Positions 12,520-23,283 of a stretch of DNA of 64,000 bases are shown here, one piece after another. How positions within the stretch are numbered: the first letter of the stretch is position 1; each line of letters opens with the position of its first letter. The stretch covers positions 120,757,001 through 120,821,000 of the forward strand of contig CM059585.1 in NCBI GenBank assembly GCA_030407085.1, read 5' to 3'. The notes under the pieces are model-generated. The model did not search any database. It saw only the letters and a program-made list of their open reading frames with translations, and had not been told where the DNA came from. Origin of the DNA: Trichopria drosophilae. Its lineage: Eukaryota; Arthropoda; Insecta; Hymenoptera; Diapriidae. Both the position numbers and the translations under genes were made by a program.

Positions 12520-13007
12520 TATGTATGCATGCGTGCGCGCGAGCGCGTGTGCGAATGCGCAAGTCCAGCAGGACGACCATGGTTTACGATTTTTTATTCA
12601 AAAACTATATTTTTTTAAAATTTTAAAAAAATATATATGAAAGGGGACATTGTAAGGTACCTCAAGAAAAAAGATGAAGGTGGTCACATCAAAAATTATG
12701 CCAAAAAAAAAATTTCGAAAATTTCAAACCAGTTTTTTACTTATTAAAAAAAAAAAAATTCATATTGTTTCTCTCAAATTGTCTTACCTACGTTTCTAAC
12801 ATATTTCAAGTTCATTAAAATCGATCCAGTAGTTTTCGAGAAAAATTAGTTTTTTTATTTTTCTTTCCCCCTCCATAACTTTTTCGAAAAAGCGAATTTT
12901 GAGTTCATACTTTCAGAAATTTGTAGTCATCGGGGTAGCAATATATGGACCCAGTTCGGGTGACAGAGCTGTGGGGGCATTTTTTGTATAGTTAACCCCC
13001 TATGCTC
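12520..13007 (-). repeat. Right long terminal inverted repeat of the Spy-like element
   Basis: Reverse complement of 8615-9105 with few differences, ending CCCCCTATGCTC directly before host TTT. The similarity of the two arms argues that the element is not ancient, in keeping with its only lightly damaged transposase. Confidence 0.8.
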
Positions 13008-13109
13008 TTTCTCCTAGTTTGTAAGATCAAAACGTATCCAGAAATATGGCTATGGACTAATTTAAGGCAATATTTCTCTTTTAAGCCTTAGCATGGAGCC
13101 AAACGATTC

Positions 13110-13450
13110 ATGGACACTTCATCGTAGCCTATTTCATCGTCCCCCACTTCATAGCCTTCCGTTTCATCGTCTGGACATTTCATCGCCTACGACACTTCAT
13201 CGTCTGGACACTTCATCGTCTGGGACATTTCATCGTCCGGGACTCTTCATCGTCTGGGACACTTCATCGTCTGGGACACTTGTTCGTCTAGACATTTAAT
13301 CGTCTGGGGCACTTCTTCGTCCGGAACACTTAATCGTCCGGGACACTTCATCGTCTTGGACACTTCATCGTCCGGGACACGTGTTCGTCCGGGACACGTG
13401 TTCGTCCGGGACGCATCGTCATCGTCATTGGGGACACTTCATCGTCGGGG
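13110..13450 (+). repeat. Imperfect ~17-bp tandem array (ACTTCATCGTCTGGGAC)
   Basis: About eighteen variants of CACTTCATCGTCTGGGAC follow one another, with alternatives such as CACTTGTTCGTCCGGGAC. The open frame over the first half is a by-product of a repeat whose length avoids stops, not a gene. Confidence 0.8.
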
Positions 13451-13458
13451 ACATTTCA

Positions 13459-13815
13459 GCGCGCTCCATACTTTCTTGTGTTATTAGCTTTTCTACGTGC
13501 ACGAGGTGTTCAGGCTCGCCGATTACGGGGTCTAGGTGGTGCGCTCCGTAGCTTTTTATGTTATTAGCTCAAATACGTGCACCAGGTGTTCGGAGTCACC
13601 GATTACGGGGTCGAGGTGGTGCGCTTCGTAGCTTTTTATGTTATTAGCTATTCTACGTGCACTGGGTGTTTAGGGTCGCCGATTACGGGGTCTAGGTAGT
13701 GCGCTCCTTAGCTTTTTATGTTATTAGCTCAAATACGTGCACCAGGTGTTCAGGATCACCGATTACGGAGTCTAGGTGGTGCGCTCTGTAGCTTTTTATG
13801 TTATTAGCTATTCTA
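13459..13815 (+). repeat. 80-bp tandem array with alternating subtypes
   Basis: There are about 4.5 units of 80 bp, each with GTGCGCTCCGTAGC, TTTTTATGTTATTAGCT, ACGTGCAC and CCGATTACGGGGTC. Odd units carry TTCTACGTGCAC and even units CAAATACGTGCACC, so the array has a 160-bp higher-order period. It is non-coding. Confidence 0.85.
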
Positions 13816-14197
13816 TATCGAAGAGCTTGGATCCACCGTTGTCCCTATATCCTGGGGGGCTCCGCCCCCCAGACCCCCCTTTTTATAATAACCTAACCTT
13901 CAACCAATAGATGTGAGTAAACCCACGTGAAAAATGCATCCCTCCGGATATACCATGAAATGGTTAATTGATTGTATGCACAATTTTTTTTTTCCAATGG
14001 AGGGCAATAAGTAGAGGAGGGTGGCCCAATGCCGACCGTGATGGGAGATATAGAGCAGGGGGTAGTAGGTACAACCCGGTTGGGTTTGGTCGACTTTCCC
14101 CTACTTATTGCACTACAAGCTCCCCGTTTATATAACTACATAAATCGTTTGGCTCCATGCTAAGGCTTAAAATAGAAATATTGCCTTAAATTAGTCC

Positions 14198-14274
14198 ATA
14201 ACCATATTTCTGGATACGTTTTGACCTTACAAACTAGGAGAAATTTGTTTCAAATTGATTGGTTAAAGTTATCG
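14198..14274 (+). repeat. Third, partial arm copy (ATAACCATATTTCTGG...)
   Basis: Matches the first 77 bp of arm A (7741-7817) almost perfectly and then diverges. It again contains the uninterrupted AAATTT site, a second empty-site control for the Spy-like insertion. Confidence 0.75.
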
Positions 14275-15540
14275 CAAAATATTTTCAAAGTCAACTATCA
14301 ATATCCAGTAGCCAAGACAGTAAAAAATGGTTTTCTGAAAAGAAATTCAGTAAAAAATCCGTTTTAAAACCTAGAACTTGGAGCAACCGTTTCCTCGCTT
14401 TTTTCGTCCCGCGCTCGAGGACCCTTAAATCTTATTTTTATGAAAGAATTTGTTTTGAATTTTTATTACTTTTTAAAAAGATTTGGTGGAGTTAACAATG
14501 TACAGAAAGTTTGTCTTCCCAATTTTTGTATGTAGCATTAGACAATGGTTTCTTTCGACAGAAAGATCTTGGCTTTATTACACGATTTCAGTGTTTTTTT
14601 TAGAATAAGAACTTGGCGAGTTTTTTTCCATAAATTCGAAATAACATGGGCAAAACGAAAGGCTAGAAAGCCGACATATATTTTATAAAATATCGTATAT
14701 GTAGCATTAAAATTCTAAGAATTTTCATGTAAATAAATGCTGCAATGAGCCGAATGAGCAATCTCTTTAAGGGAAATTTTGATGGAAGTACAACTAGCTT
14801 TGATTTATCATTTAACGTTATAGTAGGCCCTGCCCCAAGCTATACCGTCCAAAGTTATACGTTTAGCTTGTCTAAAGTTTTACCACTCTGTTCCTCTCCT
14901 TTCCCCACCACATTGTTTCACTGAGCCACACTTGCGTAGCGACACTCACACACAGAAGCACTCATTGCACGGATATAAACAGTTACGGAAGTGGGGATAG
15001 TAAGGGGCTATAACTTTGGATAAACTTCCGCCATTTTGAAAAAACCGACGGTATAACTTAGGATGGGAACTACTGTACTTTAAATTGTGCGATTGCGAGA
15101 GTTAAATCTAGGATATGCAAATTTAATTAAATATTATTTATTATTACATAAGTTCTCTGTCTCTTTCATGCAATTTAGCATTCATGGCTCTGTGTTTTGT
15201 TTTTGTTGGCGCTTTTAAAATAGATCTGTATATATTTTTTATGTTAATTTGCATTTATACTGAACTGTAATAATTTATTATTGGGTATTAACCCGTTAAT
15301 TAATAAAATAAAAAAGTATTCAGAAGATACTTCAATTGGTGTCAGAAGTGACTCGTCGTTCTACGGCCGTTCCTATTGAATTTTTGGAAATTTTTGGATT
15401 TTTCAAGAGTTTTCAACACCTTTAATTTTCGACATTACGACTCCATTCCCTGCTACCAACCTACCATCCGTAACCTCACCACCTGCAATAGTTCCTCTAC
15501 AATAAAAGTACATAAAAAGTAAATCTTAAAATAAAAGTAT
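14275..15540. other. Intergenic sequence without a supported gene
   Basis: The open frame at 14259-14495 begins inside a repeat arm and has no domain. Nothing else stands out except the short words GTTATACG / TATAACTT near 14855 and 15050, which could be ends of an unresolved repeat. Confidence 0.4.
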
Positions 15541-16158
15541 TTTTGGCCCGCCGGGCGTAAAATTCGATTTACGTTTAAAATAGCGTTTTACGCCTCCGGG
15601 TGCGTAAAATGAAAGTCATTGTTTTATGTAAATTATTGATAAATTTGAATTACCTAGTTATTTTAAATTAAAAAAATAGATTCAAAATAAATAAATTCTC
15701 AACAATATACAAGAGTGGCATATAAACGAAAATACCAAGAATTCATGTCTCCGTAATGTTGTTTACATTCGCCGCAATAAACAAAGTGTACGTCGCTATG
15801 CCGCAAATTTTGTATTTTAAATTTTGATTATCATTTATTTCCTTTCAAGTTATAAGGATTTATTTTCTTTTAGGGGAAGGGGGTGTTCAAAAGTGCATAA
15901 AATGCTATTTACACTGAAACAAAATATATTATAAAATATATTATTTTAATTTTGTTATTTACTTATTTTAGTATATACTTTTCGAATCGGGTCGCCCCCC
16001 CCCCCAACCGCCCGTTCCCCTCTTAAACCCTTCACATCTTATTTATTCGAAATTTTGTCATTGAACTTTACACGGCCGTCGTTAAATCATTTTCTACCTC
16101 CACATCCCTACTACTTTCTGTAATGTGGTTGTAAATTTTACGCCCGCTGGCCAAAAAA
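15541..16158. mobile_element. MITE with GGCGTAAAATT-type TIRs
   Basis: The left end TTTTTGGCCCGCCGGGCGTA and right end TACGCCCGCTGGCCAAAAAA are inverted over about 25 bp and are flanked by TA. A secondary pair (GCGTTTTACGCC, GTGCGTAAAATG) follows the left end. About 0.62 kb with no coding sequence. It ties the scattered GCGTAAAA clusters of this window to a mobile family. Confidence 0.65.
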
Positions 16159-17258
16159 TAATGTCCGTGTTACATGCGTAATATTTATCGTCCTTAATAC
16201 GAAAACTACTATTAGAAGATACATCATTATATATTTTTTCTGGTTATCACGTCGAACCCATTTTGCTAAATAAATAATGCAAATCACGTAAAAAGCGTTA
16301 CAGAGCTTGCGAAAACAAAGAATTTAACCTCTTATACGTTAGGTTTAAGTAAAAGTTGAACGCATACGGATTTACAATATCATAAAATTATCGGAAATCG
16401 GATTTTGTAATGACCGCGTGCTTTTAGAATTTTGTAACATTAGAAGGCTTCCTGTGAGTTTAATTTTTATTGAAACGCAACGCATGAAGTGGCAAATTCT
16501 TCGTTTTTTAAGCTCCACAACTTCGCCTAATATGATTTTCCTACATGTATAATATATGACATTTTCCTATACATTGACAGCGATTATTACCGAAAAATCA
16601 GTCTGAACGAATTTAAGTAATGAGAACACCTATGAAACCCGTAGAGAGCAAAAATCTTGAAAATGGATAATTTTAATAATGTATGCAGATCCAAATACAC
16701 GCAACATTTTTTGTTTGTAAAAAAATTCTTAAAAATCATAATCTCTATTTACCTTGAAGTAATTTAATTATTTTGTGCTTAAAGACGATAACATATAATA
16801 ATTATGGTTCGGGTTGAGTTCATCTCTAAAATGATGCTTATTGTTGCGAAAAATTTTTTCAAAAATATGTACACTTGGTCCCAAACCCTTTTCATCTTGT
16901 ATCAAACAATCTATCGGACAAAAATATGATGGCAATAAATACAGCATGGTGTTTAAACCTCTCTAAATCGTTATAATAAAAACTGATCTACATGTGGATT
17001 AAATAATTTCACCCAATGTACCATACAAAACTTAAAAATTATGCAAAATATTGCAAATAGTTCTTATCTTATGTGGATCTTAAAAAGTAATACATTCGAC
17101 GTAGAGTTTTGTAACGCACACTTCTCATGTACAAGAACAGAAATGCAGTCGACCTGCTTAAATAATATATTCAACAGCACGAATAATAATTCATTTCTGA
17201 GTTTTAGAATATCTATATATATTGAACCGTGACAGTAAAATTATATAGTATTTTCAAC
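16159..17258. other. Sequence upstream of the putative secreted-protein gene
   Basis: AT-rich. No frame is supported; the small open frame at 17041-17232 has no features. A promoter may lie in the last few hundred bases, but no core element is convincing. Confidence 0.35.
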
Positions 17259-20200
17259 ATGCGTTCTGTTGCAGTACTTGCGTTTCTCTTACTAGCGAAG
17301 ATATCAATGTCTAATTCGCAACTTTTGGACTTTTTCTTCTCCAACGATAATGGTATTTTCATCTTTAATTATTTCATTTTTAATCTTTTGACTTTAATAT
17401 CTTTAGAAAAGTTTTTCGTAATTTTTGACGTTTTTAATTTCATTATCGTCTTAATTTATTGAAACCAGAAACGAAAGCTGATAAAATTTCCGCACATTTG
17501 TAGTCACTGATTTTGTAATGGCATTCGTACAAATGTTATTAAAGGAAAAATGACTAGATGAAGTTCGATCGTAATTATATGAAGACTCGTTCGAGATGAT
17601 TACGAATGCATTACTATAGGCGTCACCACAACGTTAGACCGAAAACAAACAAGGGATATATCTCGACCAGCATCTTCCTGCTGGCGTTGACAACTTCATT
17701 ATGTTTAAAGTATTATTAAAAAAAAATACATATGTATATATATATATTTATATGACGACGGGCTAAATGTGGGTTAAATTTTCAGGGTGGGATCATAATT
17801 ATCTCGAAAGTGTCTTCATATAATTACGATCGAACTTCACTTTAGGTAAGTTCGTTTGATCTAGTAATTATATTAATTATATGTTATTTTTTGTCATATT
17901 AATATTAAACATTTACAATTTAACTTTTTCTTAAAACAGACTTAGCAAACATATTTTTTATGTTTTCAATGGGTCGATTGTAAACTTTGGAAATTATTTG
18001 AGACGTTTCATACCAGACATTAGCTTTCTTAATGGCATTTAAACTCACAACTTCCTTTAAAGCTGTTGAAGTCGAGGCATGTCTTGTACTGACAAATTAT
18101 CTGATACGCCACATCGGTGAAGAGCACTTCTTATCCAAAGGCTGATTGTTTGCGTAGAAACAGCGTGAAATGCTCTTTTGGTTGATGTAAAAAGTTCCCC
18201 AATATATTTGCGATTCGCTTCAGTTGCAGTTAAATATATTTGCACAGCAATAACTGGACAAGACCGAGGTTCACTATCAAAATAAGGCACATTTAACAGC
18301 AGCTCCCGGCCTGGAGGTTTTTATTATGGTTGGAATTTCGATCTGCAACCCGATTTTATTAGAATTAACATTTTCTAAACTAATACTTTTGAGCGTTTGG
18401 GATCTCTGAGCTGTAGATAGAGCCAATAATAATATTTTTTCCGTTAATTGCAGTAAATTCAAATCATCCAACGGTTCTAATTTAATCAACTCATCTATGA
18501 CCATTTGTACATCCCATATTTTGTCATATTTCCACTTTGAAGGTCGTAATTTAAAAATTCCTTTGAAAAATCTTGAAAAATTTGCATCACCAGACACTTT
18601 TTTCCTATGACTAAACTTATAGCCAATCTAGCTGAGTTCAGAGTACCGTATGAGGCTTCTTTAGCAAATCTTTCAGTCAAAAATATGCAATGCTCTTTAT
18701 TTGTGCTTCAATTGGATTTCCCCCTTGGCGACAGCATTAATCATACAAATTCATTATTGTAGTGTTATAATGTTTCCACGTAGAATTTGATAAAGATGCC
18801 AATAAAATGTATAATGAAGCAAGTGGTACCCCTCGTTCTATGACGGCTTCCCTGACAATTTGCCTGCTATCAGTATGAGTTTTTTCGCTAAAGGCTGCTC
18901 TTGTGAACTAAATGGAGAAGTCAACAATTTAGGTGCGGATTTAAAATATATAGGTTCGCCTATGAGTAAACTTAGAAATAATGGATAGCATGGGTAGCAA
19001 GACCAAAATTACTGTAGCCTTTTCATGTATTATTTTCTTTAAAGTTCTTAAAATTAAAACGAATGGTGAAAAAGCATAAAAATACCACGCAGACCAAGAA
19101 ATAGTAAATCGATAAATGTCGCATCATGATTGCGGTGCCAAGAACAATATTTCTCACATTTACAGTTAATTTTTGACGCGAATAAGCCAATATAAAATTG
19201 GCTATAAAAGCTGGTAGTCCAAAAATGTTTACTAATAATATTAAAAGCTGGCTATGTAAGCTGCCACTCTGTGTTTTCTGTATTGATACGTGATTCCTTG
19301 TCCGCTTAAACATTTTCTTTCGACGGAATATATGATACAAATACATATAATTTTCCCTCCTCACACCACTTCCAAATATTTTTAGCAATCATATTTAATG
19401 CTTGTACTTTAGTGCATTCCATTCTATTTACATATGACAAAGCTGTTGGGTTATCTATTCTCAGTAAAATTCGTTTGTTTCTTTATTCGGCAGCAAAATA
19501 TTTAAGTCCATAAAAAGCGGCTGTTAGTTCTAAAGTATTACTGCCATTGAATTTCCTTTTTCACTCCAAAACCCATGTGTTGAAACGTCAGAGAAAATTT
19601 CCATGGCATAAACAGGATTTTTAATTTTCTTATTTCTAGAAATTAATTGTTTCTGCTACCATGTAAAATCTTCGAACATATGATTACTAGTTACCATTTT
19701 TGAATCAAAGTTACCTTTAAAATATTTAAAATTTTTTATCTTTTCCCTTTCAAGTTGTTTTAAGGAGGTTCACCAGGTACCTATCGAGTCAAATATGGAA
19801 CGGACGCCAATATGACTTCGGTGGTATGCTTCCTAAGACGTTGCCGTCCGTCAACATAACCAAAAATGACCCTTTTAGCTATTTGTTTATTTTATTTCTC
19901 GTCTCTAAAGGTAGGAAGAGACGTTTTTCTTTCTGCAAATAAAATCTCACACATTTTTTTATGAGGAGTATAAATTTTACGAAAAACTCAATGTTAATTC
20001 AATACGAATTTCATGAATATATATTTGTTCCCATAAAACTCAATGTTAAAGAATCGTGAACATTTTTATTAATTTCTCTGCTCTGAAGGTACCTAGGGGC
20101 TTGAAACTTTGCAGGCATTAATTTCTTTCATTGTTTAACCTACTATAATTTTTTCGTTAAATTCTCAATGTTAATTATTTGACCTGGTGAACCTCCTTAA

Positions 20201-23200
20201 ATGAGCCGCTGCATATTCAATTCCTGGAGAAAAGGCTACTAATGATCCTATCATTTGAGTAAATTCTCTGATTGAGGATTTCTTTGTATATGTAAATAGA
20301 TCTACCATTCATTTTAATGTTTTGAGTTTTTCTAAAGTAGGTTCAATCGTTATATACTTTGTATCTACAATGAAACCTAAATACGTACATCTTTATTATG
20401 GAACCAATCTGCATCTTCTGAAATGTAGAAGAAAATCTAATTTTTCAAATAACTCCAGAACTAATTTGGTGTAGATTGCACAAGAGTATTTATCTCTACC
20501 GATGAATATAAAATCATCCAAATATATATAGTTTCTAAAGATCCACTCTTTCTTAATTTCCTAATTACTGGTTTCATTATCTTTGTAAATAAATGTATAC
20601 GGACATGATGAAACCCCAAAAGGTAAACACGTCAATTCAAAAGTTTGATTATTATAATAGAATCGTGAATATTTGAATGTGGACTGGAATTAAATAGTAT
20701 ACATCTTGTAAGTCAATAGTTGTCATAAATGATTAATTTGTAACTAATTTCGTCGGTGTTCTTAATTCTTCTAAGTTAAAATATTGTTTATTAATAAAAT
20801 TATTTAGTCGTTTTTAATTAAACACGAATCGACTGGAACCATCTTTTTTAGGGATTATAAAATACGAGGAAATTAATTGATCAGGTAAAGGTTCAAATCT
20901 GACGATTGCAGCTTTTTCAATGAGGTGATTAATAGCCGAATCTATTTTTAATTGTTCTTCTGCTGTGAACACAGGTATGGGAATTTTGATCTGTACAGGT
21001 ATTCGATAAAAATTAATTTTTGTACCTTTTATACAATTTAAAATAATTTTGTCTGTGGTAACTTTATGCCATTCGCGTATATCTTCTGTAGACAGCGATC
21101 TTGCGTATCTCACTTACTTCAGCCGTGAAATTACTCCTCAACCTTGCATTCGATTTTCTACTGCAATTTGTTTTCAATTGCTGTCTGTTTTTTGGCTAAT
21201 ATTTTGTTTTCAACTGTTTTGTTGGCCATTTGATTATGCGCGATATGATGTACAGATTTAAGTTCCTCTCCAGTTTAAAGAAGGTTTAAATTTGCTCGTG
21301 AAATTTTTTGAAGCAGGTACATTTCTAATTTCTTGGCTTGTCTTTTGTATTTGTTTGGCTTCTTTTATTTTTTCCCCTAAATTACTTCCAAAAATTAAAA
21401 TGTCAGAATTTATATCTTCTAGTATTGCCTTCATTTCTTTATCGAATCCCGGTAATATATAAGCTTTTCGCGCTAACGACTCAGCTTTATGCTGATGTAT
21501 TAACGATTTTCCAAGGTCCGCCAATTTTTCAATGTGCTCCATCTTTTCACTTTCTGATTTACCATTCAGCATTTCCGAAATAATTTCTCCCAAGACTGAT
21601 ACTTCTGAAGTGGTCCTGTTTTGCGATTCGAAAAAAAATTGTTAAACTTATTGGGTGAATATCCATTTTTCGCAGTTGACTATTTTTTAGATCATCGCCG
21701 AGAATTTTTAAAATATTTTCAACCAATGCAGAATTCATAACATTATTCTCAACTATAGATTTAATTTGAGTTGAATGTTCATTTGACCTAGATGTTTCGT
21801 TCGTCTCGTCAGTGTTTTTGTTGACCAACTGGACCGAAGTTTCTTCCGCCGATTTACCGTCAGTGTCTTTCCTTTGAACCTGATTACGGACACAGATGAC
21901 GATCCCCTGCCGGATGACGTTCCATCGCGTAGATTTTCTATAAATACTTAAGGAGGTTCACCAGGTCAAAGAATTAACATTGAGAATTTAACGAAAAAAT
22001 TATAGTAGGTTAAACAATGAAAGAAATTAATGCCTGCAAAGTTTCAAGCCCCTAGGTACCTTCAGAGCAGAGAAATTAATAAAAATGTTCACGATTCTTT
22101 AACACTGAGTTTTATGGGAACATGTATATATTCATGAAATTCGTATTGAATTAACATTGAGTTTTTCGTAAAATTTATACTACTGATAAAAAAATTTGTG
22201 AGATTTTATTTGCAGAAAGAAAAATGTCTCTTCCTACCTTTAGAGACGAGAAATAAAATAAACAAATAGCTAAAAGGGTCATTTTTGGTTATGTTGACGG
22301 ACGGCAACGTCTTAGGAAGCATACCACCGAAGTCATATTGGCGTCCGTTCCATATTTGACTCGATAGGTACCTGGTGAACCTCCTTAAACATTAGGTCAG
22401 ATTTGTCATGGTCAAGACCACGTAGAACTTTGCAACCACGTGGTTTCTACCTGGTCAAATGGGCCAAAACTGCCAGAACATGCCCCGCAATCATAACCAC
22501 GTAGAAAACCCCACCCTTATTGTTAGCGTTATTTTTGTTTGCCTTCACATTATCGTTATCGCTGTAGATATATATAGACATTAAAGATACGAAATAAGGA
22601 ACTAGTAACTTATATATCTATCTTTGTGCTCATAATTGTTTCAGACTATTTAACAAGAGAGTTCCTGCAAAGGGTGGCAACAGACATAATTGATATAATT
22701 GAATCCTCGAGACAAGAAATATCTGCCCTATTCATGGATTTCGGAAAACAAAGATCTGGTATGTATCGATTGAAATTTGAAATAAACATTGAACATATAT
22801 GTGCAAAGAGTTATTGGAAGATACAGAAAAAAACTCAAGAGCATGTATTTATATCTCATCTAATATATAATTTTATTTTCAGACAGACTTAGACTACGGA
22901 ATATTTACAATATTGATCAAGAAGTATTATATGAGGTCAAAAGAAGGGTACGAGAAAGTTCACATGAATTATCAACAAATAATCCTGATCTGGCAGAAAC
23001 TGATTTCAGTTCATCAACTGTTGAGACAGACGATTCACCAGCTGATGTGACTGGCGGATCCAAAACCGTTGAGACTGACGATTCACATAAAGATGTGAAC
23101 GAGGGTTCACATAAAGATGTGACTGAAGGTTCACAAAGTTATGTAACTGATGGTGCACAAACCGATGTAACTGAACATTTAGAGAGTAGCGAGATTTCCG

Positions 23201-23283
23201 ATACGACAAGCGATGAAATTTCCGTTTCACGTACTGGCTCGATACCTATGCTTCCCATAGAACTTTTTACAGGCAAGAAATAA
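17259..23283 (+). CDS. Putative secreted protein, three exons (unrecognised)
   Basis: Proposed exons are 17259-17352, 22645-22758 and 22883-23283, giving 202 residues. Exon 1 encodes a good signal peptide (MRSVAVLAFLLLAKISMSNS). Exons 1 and 2 end in phase 1 at GT donors, and the following exons begin after pyrimidine-AG acceptors with the matching two bases, so both joins keep frame. Exon 2 is helical and charged (REFLQRVATDIIDI). Exon 3 continues with KRRVRESS and then an acidic Ser/Thr/Asp stretch with repeated SHKDV/GSQ/DVTE units before the stop. AATAAA follows at about 23330. I do not recognise the family. Exons 2-3 are the firmer part. Joining exon 1 across a 5.3 kb intron filled with transposons is inference from phase alone, and another first exon is possible. 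Confidence 0.45.
17554..17844. mobile_element. ~290-bp MITE with ~45-bp TIRs
   Basis: Left TGAAGTTCGATCGTAATTAT..GAAGAC and right GTCTTC..TAATTACGATCGAACTTCA are inverted, with the similarity running on through TTTCGAGAT/ATTCGAGATGAT. Non-coding, inside the first intron of the putative secreted-protein gene. Confidence 0.75.
17960..18700 (-). pseudogene. Tyrosine recombinase fragment of the DIRS-type element
   Basis: Read on the minus strand in at least three frames: an N-terminal piece near 18680-18495, then the core with LALSTAQRSQTL (18597-18277), then 18290-18057 with the segment HAVSTQTISLWIRSAL. In the neighbouring frame the catalytic STRHAST (Arg..His) follows, with a downstream NVWYETSQ that supplies the candidate nucleophile tyrosine. 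The enzyme would integrate the circular DNA copy of the element. It is inactive here because the frame breaks between the helix and the R-H box. Confidence 0.8.
19250..19670 (-). pseudogene. RNase H-like fragment of the DIRS-type element
   Basis: The minus-strand reading gives EIFSDVSTHGFW, then LELTAAFYGLKYFA, then RIDNPTALSYVNRM and IWKWCEE..VFVSYIPSKENV. The aspartates of the DV..ELTA..D pattern are present. Equivalent words appear in the second element at 55755-56130. Frame changes and stops intervene. Confidence 0.7.
19760..20200 (+). mobile_element. piggyBac-type MITE, copy 1 (TTAA target)
   Basis: The 441-bp element is bounded by TTAA at both ends, with inverted ends GGAGGTTCACCAGGT / ACCTGGTGAACCTCC. 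A near-identical copy lies inverted at 21948-22388. TTAA duplication is the signature of piggyBac (Kolobok is an alternative). It has no open frame. It interrupts the DIRS-type element between its RNase H and reverse-transcriptase fragments, so it inserted later. Confidence 0.85.
20220..21113 (-). pseudogene. Reverse transcriptase fragment of the DIRS-type element
   Basis: The N-terminal part at 21113-20814 ends SYFIIPKKDGSSRFVFN, the classic finger motif. Beyond a frame change it continues with NKQYFNLEELRTPTKLV, TTIDLQDVYY, LPFGVSSCPYTF and the catalytic NYIYLDDFIFIG (near 20500). Several stops break it. The active-site aspartates are still visible. Confidence 0.8.
21258..21930 (-). pseudogene. 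Gag-like ORF of the DIRS-type element
   Basis: Two overlapping minus-strand frames, 21828-21559 and 21593-21258, make a charged, helical protein (KMEHIEKLADLGKSLIHQHK, later ILPGFDKEMKAILEDI). In related elements this nucleocapsid-like ORF precedes the reverse transcriptase. A frameshift lies near 21580. Identification rests on position and general character. Confidence 0.6.
21948..22388 (-). mobile_element. piggyBac-type MITE, copy 2 (TTAA target), inverted to copy 1
   Basis: Same length and ends as copy 1 but in opposite orientation, again flanked by TTAA. The two differ by few substitutions. Together they form a 441-bp inverted repeat with 1.75 kb between, able to form a stem or to recombine. 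Confidence 0.85.
22389..22644. other. Intron remainder before exon 2 of the putative secreted-protein gene
   Basis: Contains a small imperfect hairpin around CCACGTAGAA..CCACGTGG (22418-22452), and the polypyrimidine-AG acceptor at 22635-22644. Confidence 0.4.

Larger units (their letters stand above)
8615..13007 (+). mobile_element. Spy-like (PHIS group) DNA transposon, 4.4 kb
   Basis: The ends are inverted: the left begins GGGCATAGGGGGTTAACTAT and the right is its complement ending CCCCCTATGCTC. Flanks read ..GAAACAAA on the left and TTTCTCC.. on the right. The matching uninterrupted arm at 7741-7926 reads GAAACAAATTTCTCC, so the element entered between AAA and TTT with neither duplication nor loss. 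As I recall it, that is the defining habit of Spy elements, relatives of PIF/Harbinger and ISL2EU. It carries ~490-bp inverted ends, a DDE transposase gene with frameshifts, and a 12-copy minisatellite. Confidence 0.8.
7741..13051. mobile_element. Inverted-repeat element interrupted by the Spy-like transposon
   Basis: Arm A (7741-7926, starting ATAACCATATTTCTGG) returns in reverse complement as arm B (8480-8614 plus 13008-13051). Without the 4,393-bp insertion at 8615-13007, this is an element of about 0.92 kb with arms near 190 bp and a non-coding centre (7930-8480). Arm A preserves the uninterrupted sequence of the site where arm B was hit, so it serves as an internal empty-site control. 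A third, partial arm lies at 14198-14274. Confidence 0.75.
13052..14197. mobile_element. ~1.15-kb element with ~60-bp TIRs and tandem repeats inside
   Basis: The left end GGACTAATTTAAGGCAATAT is mirrored by the right end ATATTGCCTTAAATTAGTCC, and the match continues through AGCCTTAGCATGGAGCCAAA. The element sits exactly between two inverted copies of the ATAACCATATTTCTGG arm, so the inverted match extends beyond it on both sides. The whole 8587-14274 block may therefore be one larger element. Inside are a ~17-bp array, an 80-bp array and a GC hairpin at 13848-13880. No transposase is present. Confidence 0.6.
17950..21930 (-). mobile_element. Degenerate tyrosine-recombinase (DIRS/Ngaro-type) retroelement
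   Basis: On the minus strand, fragments come in the order gag-like (21930-21258), reverse transcriptase (21113-20220), RNase H (19670-19250) and tyrosine recombinase (18700-17960). That order, and a recombinase in place of an integrase, define the DIRS/Ngaro group. Many stops and frameshifts make it inactive. It is split by a piggyBac-type MITE at 19760-20200. The terminal repeats were not found. Confidence 0.8.
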
